From Martinezella rhizogenes (GTDB lineage: Bacteria > Pseudomonadota > Alphaproteobacteria > Rhizobiales > Rhizobiaceae), in assembly GCF_027460065.1 (NCBI RefSeq), contig NZ_JAPYZZ010000024.1, forward strand, positions 45,815 through 109,510: 63,696 nucleotides of DNA, in the 5' to 3' direction. The position numbers and the translations under genes were made by a program. The notes under the pieces are model-generated. The model saw nothing but the letters and a program-made list of their open reading frames with translations. It was not told the DNA's origin and made no database searches. The number at the start of each line of letters is the position of its first letter. Position 1 is the stretch's first letter. Below, piece by piece: positions 9,157 through 17,691 of the stretch.

Positions 9157-9954
9157 ATGTTGAAGAAATTTCTAGCATTGGGCGCCGTGGGGGCCATGCT
9201 GACAGCCCAGGCACTGCCGGCCATGGCCGACACATATGCCGATATCATCGCTGCAAAGAAGATCCGCGTGTCGACCGATCTTGCCATCCCGCCCTCCGGC
9301 ATGCTTGATGCCAACCTCAAGCCTGTTGGTTCGGACGTGGAAACCGCGCAGCTCCTCGCCAAGGATTGGGGCGTCGAGCTGGAGTTCGTGCAGACGACCG
9401 GCTCTACACGCATTCCGAACCTTCAGACGAATAAGGCCGACATTGTCATCTCGACGCTTTCTGTAACGCCGGAGCGAGCGCAGGTCATCGATTTCTCGAA
9501 ACCCTATGCGGGTCTTCTGTCTGTGATTGCCGCGCCGGCAGCCTCTCCAATCAAGGACTGGGCTGATCTGAAAGGCCAGTCGGTCACAGTGACACGTGGC
9601 ACGACGCAGGACAGCGAGTTAACGAAACTGGCGAGCGAACACGGCTTCACCGTCACTCGTTACGATGACGATGCGACCATGGTCACCGCAGCCGTCTCAG
9701 GACAGGCAAAGGCGATCGCAACATCGGCCACATTGGTGAAGCAGGTTCACGATAAAAATCCGACGCTTGCTTTCGAGCCGAAGATCACCATTCGCGTTCT
9801 GAACCTGGCTATCGGCCTTAAGAAGAGCGAGCCGGAATTGCTGGCCAAGCTGAACGAATGGGTCGCGGCGAACCTGAAGAACGGCAAGCTGAACGAGATC
9901 TACCAGAAGTACCACGGCACCCCGCTGCCGGAGGAGATCGTCGACGCGAAGTGA
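9157..9954 (+). CDS. Periplasmic solute-binding protein (family 3) 1
   Basis: 265 residues with an N-terminal signal peptide (LKKFLALGAVGAML...ALPAMADTY, cleavage after AMA). The mature chain has the family-3 layout: IRVSTDLAIPPSGML at the start of lobe 1, GSDVETAQLLAKDWGVELE, RIPNLQTNKADIVISTLSVT, IDFSKPYAG and RGTTQDSELT. GGAGGAGAATAAA precedes the ATG. It captures the substrate in the periplasm for the transporter encoded just upstream. A second, closely similar binding protein follows directly, so the two probably widen substrate range or affinity for the same permease. Confidence 0.9.
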   Translation: MLKKFLALGAVGAMLTAQALPAMADTYADIIAAKKIRVSTDLAIPPSGMLDANLKPVGSDVETAQLLAKDWGVELEFVQTTGSTRIPNLQTNKADIVISTLSVTPERAQVIDFSKPYAGLLSVIAAPAASPIKDWADLKGQSVTVTRGTTQDSELTKLASEHGFTVTRYDDDATMVTAAVSGQAKAIATSATLVKQVHDKNPTLAFEPKITIRVLNLAIGLKKSEPELLAKLNEWVAANLKNGKLNEIYQKYHGTPLPEEIVDAK

Positions 9955-10041
9955 CCGATCGGCGTGGGCGGTCGGCACAGGGAGGGTTCTTTTCGGCCGT
10001 TCACGTTTCACACATGACTTAACCAAATGGGAGGAAAAAGC

Positions 10042-10842
10042 ATGACAATCAGAAAATTCCTGACGATGGGTGCCGTTCTGGCAGTGGCCGCCTTCGCAGT
10101 GGCTCCGGCTTCGGCCGATACGCTTGCGGATATCAAGGCAGCAGGCAAGCTGCGCGTCTCGATCGATTTGGCAAGCCCACCGAATGGTATGCTGGACGGA
10201 GGCCTCGAGGCGACCGGATCGGATGTCGAGACAGCGGAGCTTCTGGCGAAGGACTGGGGGGTAGAGCTCGAAATCGTTCAGACGACGGGCGCGACCCGCA
10301 TTCCGAACCTGCAGACGAATAAGGCGGATATCGTCATTTCGACGCTGGCGGTCACGGAAGAACGCAAACAGGCCATTGATTTCTCGACACCATATTCTGG
10401 CCAGCTCTCAATGGTCGGTGGGCCAGCCTCGATGCAAGTCAAGGATTGGTCCGATCTCAAGGGCAAGGTGGTTACCGTATGCCGGGGCACAACCCAGGAC
10501 GTTGATATGACCAAGAGGTCTTCCGAGGTCGGATTCACGATCGCCCGCTACGATGACGAAGGTGCCATGGTGACCGCCGCCGTCTCCGGCCAGGCCACGA
10601 TTGTCGCCTCATCCGAGGCTCTCATCAAGCAGATCGCGATCAAGGCGAAGTCGCAGGCCTTCGAGCCGAAATTCACGATCCGTGTCTTCGATCTCGCGGT
10701 CGGTGTACGTAAGAACGAGCCTCAACTCCTTGCAGCCGTCAACGATTGGGTTTCCACCAATCTGAAAAACGGCAAGTTGAATGAGATATACGAGCGTTAC
10801 CACGGACATCCGCTACCCGACGAGATCGTAAAAGGCAAATAG
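10042..10842 (+). CDS. Periplasmic solute-binding protein (family 3) 2, paralogue of the preceding gene
   Basis: 266 residues from the ATG at 10042. An in-frame ATG fifteen bases earlier lies inside the ribosome site (GGGAGGAAAAAGC) and is rejected. The signal peptide is MTIRKFLTMGAVLAVAAFAVAPASA-D. By eye the mature protein is about two-thirds identical to the protein before it, sharing GSDVETAELLAKDWGVELE, NLQTNKADIVISTLAVT, the NLKNGKLNEIY end and the P-LP-EIV tail. Differences cluster in the cleft segments (SPPNGMLDGG, PASMQVKDW, VTVCRGTTQD), so specificity may differ. The pair is a tandem duplication within one operon. Confidence 0.9.
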   Translation: MTIRKFLTMGAVLAVAAFAVAPASADTLADIKAAGKLRVSIDLASPPNGMLDGGLEATGSDVETAELLAKDWGVELEIVQTTGATRIPNLQTNKADIVISTLAVTEERKQAIDFSTPYSGQLSMVGGPASMQVKDWSDLKGKVVTVCRGTTQDVDMTKRSSEVGFTIARYDDEGAMVTAAVSGQATIVASSEALIKQIAIKAKSQAFEPKFTIRVFDLAVGVRKNEPQLLAAVNDWVSTNLKNGKLNEIYERYHGHPLPDEIVKGK

Positions 10843-10845
10843 TGA

Positions 10846-10879
10846 ACGCGCTCCGGGAGGTAGCAAACTCCAGGAGCGT
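10846..10879 (+). terminator. Weak stem-loop after the transporter operon
   Basis: ACGCgCTCC at 10846-10854 pairs with GGAGCGT at 10873-10879 with one bulged base and an 18-nt loop. No U-run follows, so this is at most a weak or factor-dependent terminator. Confidence 0.35.
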
Positions 10880-11018
10880 CAGAATATCACAGCAAGTTAA
10901 GCGTTTACTGAGAAATTAAGCCAACCAGCGTCCAGACTTCTGTCGGCCCGAATTATGCTTTTCATTAGGGCTAACCTCATGTTTATTTTATGAAACAAAC
11001 ACCAATCGGGGTGCGCGC

Positions 11019-11465
11019 GTCAGGCCTATCGACGAAGATTTCGTGCAGGATATCTGTGAGATAGAAGTGCTGATCGAACCTGCCTTGCCCCGCTGCTTCG
11101 TGGACATCGCCACCAAGGCCGGGATCGAGAGTCTGGAAAATCTGCAGCAGCAGATCGAAGAACAGAGCTTCTCGGATGAGACGAAGCATTCCAACCTCGA
11201 TTTTCAGTTTCATCGACTGATGTATGACCGGCACTATAATCGCCACGCCGTCGATCTCTGGGTGCGCCACGGCCAGATTCTCGGCGCGATCAGCCGCCAG
11301 TTTTCCACTTCTGTCAAGCGCTAGCGGGACGTGATGGAGGAGCATAAGGAACTGGTGCGCTACCCGAAACTGCACGACGCCGATGCAGCGTCGGCGGCCA
11401 TTGCCAAGCATGTTTCAGGCTTAGGCGCCCATATCATCGAGCATATGCGCGCGCGTCGCTGGTAA
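11019..11465 (+). pseudogene. GntR/FCD regulator, C-terminal remnant
   Basis: Only the FCD effector domain is left: EDFVQDICEIEVLIEP, DLWVRHGQILGAI and VMEEHKELV, with the acidic/His ligands of FCD proteins (NLDFQFHRLMYD). The winged-helix DNA-binding half is missing; bases before 11019 do not continue the frame. A TAG at 11322-11324 interrupts the domain between SVKR and RDVMEEH, and the frame reopens to a TAA at 11463-11465. Two independent lesions mark it as dead. It lies just after the ABC operon and is not closely similar to the intact GntR gene at 4836, so it is probably a leftover from another catabolic locus. Confidence 0.85.
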
Positions 11466-11677
11466 AAGCATGACCGCTGTATGACAGCAGGTTCGGTCGC
11501 GCGCGGCGCTTTTGCAAATGCGATTTACCTTTGATCGGCCAGTCGACCAACATTTGCGGGGAATATGGGATCGGCCTTTATACTGTCGGGTCGATGCAAC
11601 GGTGAATTCGTCTCAACTCAGCGTTACACTTGTGTGGCAGAACCACGACCTTGTCCTTTGTGTTTTAACTTGTTTCG

Positions 11678-12139
11678 TTACGCGGGTCTAAGCGCCCGTA
11701 GAGCTTCGACAAGCAATCTATGATCATCAGTATCGGGCAAGCCACTGACACAAGCGGTTCCAATGAGAGTGCCGCCGCGCAGGATCAATGGAAATCCTCC
11801 TCCGCTTGCGACAAACTTTTCTTTCGGCAGGCGAAAACGGTCGTTGAAATCGTAGTTTCCAACCTCCGCCTCAAGCCGAACTGCAAGCGAGCTCTTGTGA
11901 AAACGATGCGCAACGGCCCGTTTGCGCCCCGTCCAGTCGAGATTGTCTATGGTTGCGCCGGGCAGCAGTGTCGTGAACACCGGAGATAGACCGTGACTGA
12001 TCTCGATCGCGACAGGCGCATTTTCAGCGCTTGCCCGTGCGCGAATTTCTTGTCCGAGAGCCCATGCAAAATCGTAGCCGAACCTGTCAAGCTCAAGCTC
12101 TTGTTGTTCGGTGGCGAGGCTCTCCAAAGTGTAGGTCAT
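11678..12139 (-). CDS. DUF336 / UPF0303 family protein (heme-degrading-domain type)
   Basis: 153 residues. The features are LDWTGRKRAVAHRF, LPKEKFVASGGGFPLILRGG and GTACVSGLPDTDDHRLLVEAL, which are the conserved blocks of UPF0303 proteins related to yeast YBR137W and to GlcG/HbpS. No signal peptide, so cytoplasmic. The biochemical role of the family is not settled; the heme-degrading name comes from domain similarity, and in bacteria these genes often sit in sugar or carboxylate catabolic operons. It is the last gene of a three-gene minus-strand set, 12 bp after the PD40 protein. Confidence 0.82.
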   Translation of the reverse strand: MTYTLESLATEQQELELDRFGYDFAWALGQEIRARASAENAPVAIEISHGLSPVFTTLLPGATIDNLDWTGRKRAVAHRFHKSSLAVRLEAEVGNYDFNDRFRLPKEKFVASGGGFPLILRGGTLIGTACVSGLPDTDDHRLLVEALRALRPA

Positions 12140-12151
12140 ATAATCATCCGT

Positions 12152-13057
12152 TCACGAGGCATTGATAGGATACGCAACGAATGCAAAACGGGTGCAGTCC
12201 GGCGACCAACTGTTGACATTGATTGTCCCTTGCCCCCCGAAAAGACGGGCAACTGTTCTGGGTTTAGACCATTGATTGTCCTCCACCAACCTTAATTCAA
12301 CCCACAGATCGGCCGGGTGGCCGCGCGTATTAGGAGGGCAGGCGAGGTACACCGCTTTCTGGCCGTCTGGGGAAATATGAGGAAACCAATCAACGGTCTC
12401 TTCGTAAGTTAGCCTCTCGGTATCGGTTCCGTCCAGCCGCACCCTGGCGATTTGTGCATGGCCGGAGAAAGCCTCGGTGTTGAAGTAAAGCCATGCGCCA
12501 TCCGGACTGTATTCCGGTCCATCCGCCGGGACCCCACCAGACGTGATCTGCTGAAACCCTTTACCGTCAGCTTCGAGCTTGTAAATCTCCGCAGACTGAA
12601 ACGAAAGCCGCCCATCAAATAATTGAGCCTCGACGCCCACGAACGCGAGTTGCCTCCCGTCGGGCGAAACGCCGTGTAGAAAATGTAGCAGGTTGACAGG
12701 ACCTTCACGGCCGGAGATCTTTACGGCTTCACCGCCATTCAATGGTGCTCGATAGATTTGCCAGTCGTCATAAGTCGAAACGAAGATATGCTCGCCATCC
12801 GGGTCAAGCACATGGTCGTTATTCATGCGAGGAAGGCCACTCAGGGGTATGAGTTCCAGACTAGGCGAGGACACGGGTAAACGCCACAAATGCCCATCCC
12901 CATTCAGAATGAGGGTGTGACCGTCAAGGCTCCAGTTCGGGGCCTCCAGGAGGAGATTCTTCGTTTCGTACAGCAATCGATTGTTCCCGGTTGCCGTGTC
13001 ATGGATCCAGACCTGACACATCTGATTTGCCGCTAGCTGTCGCAGTGGAACACTCAT
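12152..13057 (-). CDS. PD40/TolB-like beta-propeller protein
   Basis: 301 residues with no signal peptide. Repeated blades are visible: APNWSLDGHTLILNGDGHLWRLP, DPDGEHIFVSTYDDWQIYRAP, HGVSPDGRQLAFVG, PEYSPDGAWLYFNTE, PHISPDGQKAVYLA and NSWSPDCTRFAFVAY. These S-P-D-G motifs are those of WD40-like PD40 repeats found in TolB and DPP-IV propellers, here without a peptidase domain. The start ATG overlaps the stop of the dehydrogenase pseudogene (ATGA). The family is often annotated as a TolR-associated biopolymer transport protein, but the function here is unknown; the cytoplasmic location and neighbours suggest an accessory or lactonase-like role in sugar metabolism. Confidence 0.8.
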   Translation of the reverse strand: MSVPLRQLAANQMCQVWIHDTATGNNRLLYETKNLLLEAPNWSLDGHTLILNGDGHLWRLPVSSPSLELIPLSGLPRMNNDHVLDPDGEHIFVSTYDDWQIYRAPLNGGEAVKISGREGPVNLLHFLHGVSPDGRQLAFVGVEAQLFDGRLSFQSAEIYKLEADGKGFQQITSGGVPADGPEYSPDGAWLYFNTEAFSGHAQIARVRLDGTDTERLTYEETVDWFPHISPDGQKAVYLACPPNTRGHPADLWVELRLVEDNQWSKPRTVARLFGGQGTINVNSWSPDCTRFAFVAYPINAS

Positions 13058-13997
13058 GGCAGGATACGTCCTCTCGTTTGCATGAGGCTTTGATCGAGAA
13101 GCTTCATCACGCTCAAAGTCAGATAATGGGGAGCAAGGGAACTCTCTTTTTGACCTTCCCGAAGGCAGTTGGCTGCTTTCTCGATCTCCCAGCGGTACCG
13201 CTCCCGGCTTGCAGGCTCGGTCAGTTCTTCTGGCTCCCTGTTACCCGAACTCAGAAGAGCCCGGCCTGGATTGAAAAGGTTGTCTGTCACAGAAAGCCAG
13301 CCGTCGTCGCCGATAGGCCTGAATGTAGAAATATCTGCGCCTCCGGCTCCCGGAACAAAACCTCCCGACATCACCGCATGCCCCTCAGCGTTACTCATCA
13401 GAATTGCTGATGCGCCGTCGACACCGCGATCAGTCAATCGGCCTGATGCCGTGATTTTGGGGGAAGAAAAAAGATTGGGAGCGAGTCCTGCAAGAGTGTT
13501 TAAGGGGTAGACCATGCATTCAAGCGTAAGGCTGCCGCCGAGGTCGGGGTCCGATACGCGCGAGTTCCTCGGTCCGCCCATTGGACCGATCAAGGCCGCA
13601 AAAGCGCGGGGCGTCCCAATGTCCCCCGCTTCAACCCGAGCAGCAAGTTTACGAAACAACGGATTGCACAAGGTCCACATGGCATCCCTCATGTGGAGGC
13701 CTCGCTCGCTTGCCAGTGTCAGAACGTCTTCTGCCTCTCCGGCATTCATCGCAAACAGCTTCTCGACCATCAGTGATTTGTCACCTTCGCGCATGAGCCG
13801 GGCATGCAGGTGATGATGGCTGTGCGGGTTGCAATATAAACAATGTCCACATTCGGGTCCGCTGCAATTGCGGCGTTGCCGCCATACGCTTTGTCGATGC
13901 CGTACTTCTCGGCAAAGGTCTTTGCTCTGCTAAGGTCACGAGACGCAACAGCAACACATCTTGAACCTGGTGCACACGCCAGATCTTCGGCAACCAC
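13054..13997 (-). pseudogene. Gfo/Idh/MocA-family dehydrogenase, 5'-truncated and frameshifted
   Basis: The N-terminal frame reads VVAEDLACAPGSRCVAVASRD, FAEKYGIDKAYGG and NVDIVYIAT, then goes out of frame near 13825 at a CCC run. The adjacent frame supplies the expected HSHHHLHARLMREGDKSL and then VEKLFAMNAGEAE through to 13054. One missing C restores the consensus IATPHSHHH. In addition, an in-frame TGA lies just before 13990 and the first Rossmann strand with G-x-G-x-x-G is absent, so the gene was also cut at its 5' end, where an HNH-nuclease fragment now begins. The last codon overlaps the next gene (ATGA), so it was the head of a dehydrogenase-propeller-DUF336 operon. Confidence 0.85.
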
Positions 13998-14020
13998 GCC
14001 ATCTATTCAGAGAGGTTTCC

Positions 14021-14253
14021 TTGAAAGGCAATTTCGATACCAAACGCAACTCGGGGTATAAGGATGAGATCGCCTTCCGTTACCATTTTCCAAAGCAATA
14101 TAGGGGCATCGCTGAAGCGTTGGTCGGTGATTGGATCATTTCCGGGAGCCTCAACGCGACGGCGGGTGCAGGGCATATGTAGCAAGCGCAAAGGTCGTGA
14201 CCTTGGAAAACGATCCTGTCAGTCCCGGCCATGACCATGCCGTTATGGAGTAA
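14021..14253 (+). pseudogene. HNH endonuclease, N-terminal domain fragment
   Basis: A TTG at 14021 preceded by AGAGAGG begins KGNFDTKRNSGYKDEIAFRYHFP and runs to GDWI. A frameshift near 14146-14150 moves the match to FREPQRDGG, RAYVASAKVV and NDPVSPGHDHAVME, ending at TAA 14251-14253. This pattern (FDTKPxSGYDD, RYHFP, GDWIVYxEPRRxGGRxAY) is the N-terminal DNA-recognition-like domain of a family of HNH restriction-type endonucleases. The catalytic HNH half is not present downstream. The match is by remembered motif only, so the family call is moderately sure; that it is broken is clear. Confidence 0.6.
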
Positions 14254-14496
14254 TATCAAGAGTTGACTGCAGCACTACAACGCTGTGCGTCCGCATTCGT
14301 CATTGAACTACTGGCCACCGGCAACTGATGCCACTGCGTGGCCTCCCCCAGAATAGCCTTGCTTCAACTCAACGAGTGGCAGCCAGACCCAGTATGCACT
14401 AACACTTAACCCGGATTAGCCGACTGGAGTGCCCCCCGTTTCACCGACAGGGATAGACCACTTATTAGGCAATTTTCGCCTATCCAAGACTCTGTA

Positions 14497-15082
14497 CATA
14501 TTGGCGTAGACCGGTCCCTCGCCACCCTGTGGCGGCACCCAGTTGATGTTCTGGTTGGGATCCTTGATGTCGCAGGTCTTGCAATGCACGCAGTTCTGGG
14601 CGTTGATGACGTAGACTTGCCTGCCATCCTTCAGCGTGCCGAAGAAGGAGAAACCGAACAGCTGGTTCGTCCACATGTCCAGACCGCCGAGGCCAAGGCC
14701 GAGAGCCGTGCCGAATTTCGACCAGAGCGGCTTGACGTTCCTGACCCGCTTCAGGTCCTTGCCGATATCGCCGTCGCGCCATTCGGCTTCGATCTCGACC
14801 ACCTCGTCATGGGCGCGGCCGGCAGAGAGGGCCGCAGCGATCTTTTCCGCCGCCAGCATGCCCGAAAGCACCGCATTATGGCTGCCCTTGATGTGCGGCA
14901 CGTTGACGAAACCGGCGGAACAGCCGATCAGCGCGCCGCCGGGGAAGGTGAGCTTCGGCACCGACTGGTAACCGCCTTCGGTAATCGCGCGCGCACCATG
15001 AGAGATGCGCTTGCCGCCCTCGAAGGTGTCGCGGATCGCCGGATGCGTCTTGAAGCGCACCACAAAGCCGACGGCGACGAGG
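14497..15082 (-). pseudogene. Electron-transfer flavoprotein-ubiquinone oxidoreductase, C-terminal remnant with internal deletions
   Basis: The frame carries RFKTHPAIRDTFEGGKRISH, GCSAGFVNVPHIKGSHNA, SKFGTALGLGLGGLDMWTNQ and INAQNCVHCKTCDIKDPNQN, clear ETF-QO blocks. Compared with the usual enzyme of about 550 residues, the FAD-binding N-terminal half is absent. VAVGFVV joins RFKTHP directly, skipping about 16 residues. GTLKDGRQ joins VYVINAQ, skipping roughly 70 residues that include the first Cys ligand of the 4Fe-4S cluster. Both deletions keep the frame. The normal stop after VYANM is also lost and the frame runs on to 14416 in unrelated sequence. ETF-QO normally passes electrons from ETF to the membrane quinone pool; this copy cannot. 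Confidence 0.85.
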
Positions 15083-15348
15083 TTAGATCTTGAAATAGAG
15101 CAGCAGAATAGTGAAGTCTTGGCCTCAATGAATCACAGGTCCAACCTGCAGCTTCGCCTCCAGCACACGGTCGAGGGACTGTCGGTCGCAGCAGTTTCGT
15201 ACTATGGGTCGGACTTGTGGGCTACTTCTCGAAAGGGATTGAGGAAGGCGGCCTCCATTTCAAGGCGGCCAGTTTCACGGTGATGTCGGTTCCGGTCTCT
15301 TTGTGTGTTGTCATTCGGACAATAAGGAAACGTCATACCGCAGAGTAA
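15083..15348 (+). pseudogene. DUF3422 family protein, C-terminal remnant
   Basis: From 15083 the frame reads LDLEIEQQNSEVLASMNHR and QLRLQHTVEGLSVAAVSYY, matching the end of alphaproteobacterial DUF3422 proteins. A frameshift near 15203 is needed to continue with WVGLVGYFSKGIEEGGLHF, the membrane segments TVMSVPVSLCVVI and the end IRKRHTAE before TAA 15346-15348. The first three-quarters of the protein is missing. The fragment abuts the ETF-QO fragment base to base on the opposite strand, so the boundary at 15082/15083 is a recombination joint. Confidence 0.7.
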
Positions 15349-16015
15349 ATCGCAAGATTTCCAAATTAACTCGTGAAGGGTGACTGCTTGGCCATGCGGA
15401 ACTGCAAACACGCTCATAACCCGCGCTGGCTCATTCGTCGGAGGGGATGATCCGCAAACGGCAGAAGAAGCGGTTTCGAGGCTCAGTGTTCACCTGATAT
15501 ATTATGGCCAGACGCACCTCCTCTGGGTGATCATAAATGATGATGTTGCCGACGCTCGCCTGATTTGTTCAAACCCAATCTTTGAACGGAGAAGGCACGA
15601 CCGGACCGTGCGGGTGGTTGCATTGTTGACCTAGGTGAGGCCACCCGGGCAACGGATGGTGAATAATTTTCTTATTTAATCGCGAACGTACATGCCAATT
15701 GCTTCTCGACAAGGCGCTCAGCACTTAAGAAGCTGCAGATACTACAGATTTGAGATTCCAGCAGTAAATCCATTCGCGTGTTGTTGGGGGGGGGCGATGC
15801 GATGAAGCGTGAAACGGACACTCCATCCTTTGGCGGCCGGGGGCCATTGTACTTTGCCAAGCTAGCCACTAATCTTAGTCCGATCGTTGGAATAATTTTT
15901 ATAGCAATTTAAACAAGATATAGAACTAGATGGCGATCGGCGGTCCGATTCCCAAGAAGAGCGTTTAGCATGTACATTGCATAGATGTTTGCTGGAGCGC
16001 CTTATGCCGCCATCG
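15349..16015. other. 667 bp without a recognisable gene
   Basis: Short open frames exist on both strands (for example 15380-15634 on plus and 15672-15869 on minus), but none shows a domain, a ribosome site or family motifs. A run of nine to ten G occurs near 15785. The sequence is probably further decayed material. Confidence 0.5.
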
Positions 16016-16465
16016 CTACAGTTTAATGTCGTAGGTCACCCAGGTCGTCTTGCTGGCCACGCGGTCATAAACACCGCGACCCCGGTAATTGTTTTCCGCC
16101 GTTATCCAGCGCACAACGGACCACCCGTTTTTGGCCGCAATCTCGCGCACCGCTGCGATTAAGGCGTCGGCGACGCCCAGTCCACGTGCGCTGGAAGAAA
16201 CGAAAAGGTCGTCCAAGAAGCAGCCCGTCGTCGCTGAAAGCGGACGAGCGAAGGGGCGGAAGTGGGTAAGCCCGATCACTCCCCCGTCTTCGTCAACGGC
16301 TAAGAGCCCACGGGATTCTTGTGTTTCGTCGAGCAGCCAGGACCAGACGGTGTCCCGCATTTCGGTCGTCTGGGTGACTTTGTAAAACTCGGCATAGCCC
16401 TGATAGAGGCTGTCCCATTGCGATCTGTCATCGACACGAAACGGGCGAATGAAAAATTTGGTCAC
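16016..16465 (-). CDS. GNAT-family N-acetyltransferase
   Basis: 149 residues, one GNAT domain. FIRPFRVDDRSQW is the N-terminal strand, VIGLTHFRPF strand 4, and DDLFVSSSARGLGVADALIAA motif A, with the R/Q-x-x-G-x-A/G acetyl-CoA pyrophosphate loop (ARGLGVADAL). ITAENNYRGRGVYDRV is the motif-B tail. The acceptor is not predictable. It is read in the same direction as the MFS exporter, 20 bp downstream of it, so the two may be co-transcribed; a small-molecule acetyltransferase plus exporter would fit detoxification of an amine-like compound (inference). Confidence 0.85.
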   Translation of the reverse strand: MTKFFIRPFRVDDRSQWDSLYQGYAEFYKVTQTTEMRDTVWSWLLDETQESRGLLAVDEDGGVIGLTHFRPFARPLSATTGCFLDDLFVSSSARGLGVADALIAAVREIAAKNGWSVVRWITAENNYRGRGVYDRVASKTTWVTYDIKL

Positions 16466-16485
16466 AGGTTAATCCTAGTAAAAAC

Positions 16486-17670
16486 TCATGGAGCCGCCGG
16501 CGCAACAGTTTTCTGTTTTCCGGCAAGACGGATAAGTGCAAGCGCCAGTTCGGCAAGCGTGAGCGACAAGACGACGGCAAGAAACCAGTGGTTGCCAATA
16601 TGCACGATCAGCCAGCCGCCGAGCATGGGAAAACCGAAAATACCGAAGAAATATGCAATAACGAACCACGTCAGCGCCGCCGAGCGTAGTGGTGAAGGCG
16701 CATCATTTACCGCTTGCGTCTGGATAATGGAATAGACCAGCCCATAGCCGAGGCCAAGCGTGATTGCTGAGGCTAGCTGAACAAGGAAACCCGCAGGAAA
16801 ACCGAAGGCCAAGACGACGCCGAGCGTCATTAAAACCAAAAGAAACACAGCCAAACGGTCCGGATCAGCTTTTGTCAGTGTTGGCGCCAGAAAGAAGCGC
16901 GAGGCGACGACCGTTATGGCGTAGGCGCCATAATAAGTTCCGGCCTCCAGTGTGGTTCCGCGGATCAGCGACGTCTGGAAGGTCATGAGACCTGTGAAGA
17001 CCGAGGCGCCGAGCCCGACCATCAGGATAGGGAACAGCGCCCGACTGCGAACTAAAGCAGGGAGGGCGCGGACCCAAGCAGTCGATTCATGGGTGTTTTG
17101 CGCCACGCGCGGACGAGGCGAAATGATCTCGAAGGAAAACAGCATGACCGAAGCCAGGGCGCAGGCGCCAGCAATCACGTTGAAAGCTTCGGCGGTGCTC
17201 AGCCCGAGATTGTTGATCAGCGCCGTCGAAGCAATGGGGCTGAGGCCAATGCCGCCCATCTGGAACACGCCGAAGCGAAGAAACCAGAAGCCTCGATCCT
17301 GATCCGTCACGCGGCCAGACAGCGCCAGCGGGGCGGCAAGGTAGAAGGCCCCCCAGCCAAGCCCAATGAAGATACCAGCAATGGTCAATAACGGCGAAAT
17401 GGCGGTCTGCGAGGCGATGACTGCATAGCCGATCGCCACCAGAAAGGCGCCGAGTGACGCCATACGCGCCGCACCCACTCGGCCGCCAAACCAGCCGACC
17501 ACTGGAACGCCGACGAGCGTACCGACCATGGCGCCGAACAACGTCTTGCCTGTCTCAATCTCGCTTCCGCCAAGCGTGCGGAAATGTTCTGTCATCAAAA
17601 AGGTTGCCCCATAACCGAGAGCGGTCAGGAGCGTTGCGGTGAAAAGAAGATACGCATGGGACGAGCGCAT
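16486..17670 (-). CDS. MFS transporter
   Basis: 394 residues, about twelve hydrophobic segments. The loop 2-3 region has GWFGGRVGAARMASLG, the MFS motif-A position, and the two halves are separated by a polar linker near ISPRPRVAQNTHES. The start ATG at 17670 is preceded by AGGAATTTCTC. It is divergent from a MocR-type regulator with repeated boxes between them, the usual arrangement of a regulator and the exporter or importer it controls. Substrate unknown; the PLP-dependent regulator hints at an amino compound or vitamin B6-related signal. Confidence 0.87.
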   Translation of the reverse strand: MRSSHAYLLFTATLLTALGYGATFLMTEHFRTLGGSEIETGKTLFGAMVGTLVGVPVVGWFGGRVGAARMASLGAFLVAIGYAVIASQTAISPLLTIAGIFIGLGWGAFYLAAPLALSGRVTDQDRGFWFLRFGVFQMGGIGLSPIASTALINNLGLSTAEAFNVIAGACALASVMLFSFEIISPRPRVAQNTHESTAWVRALPALVRSRALFPILMVGLGASVFTGLMTFQTSLIRGTTLEAGTYYGAYAITVVASRFFLAPTLTKADPDRLAVFLLVLMTLGVVLAFGFPAGFLVQLASAITLGLGYGLVYSIIQTQAVNDAPSPLRSAALTWFVIAYFFGIFGFPMLGGWLIVHIGNHWFLAVVLSLTLAELALALIRLAGKQKTVAPAAP

Positions 17671-17691
17671 GAGAAATTCCTGCTTATATTG

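Noticed and set aside
15380..15634. 84-codon plus-strand frame and a 65-codon minus frame at 15672-15869
   Set aside because: No recognisable motif, no ribosome site, and surrounded by decayed sequence.
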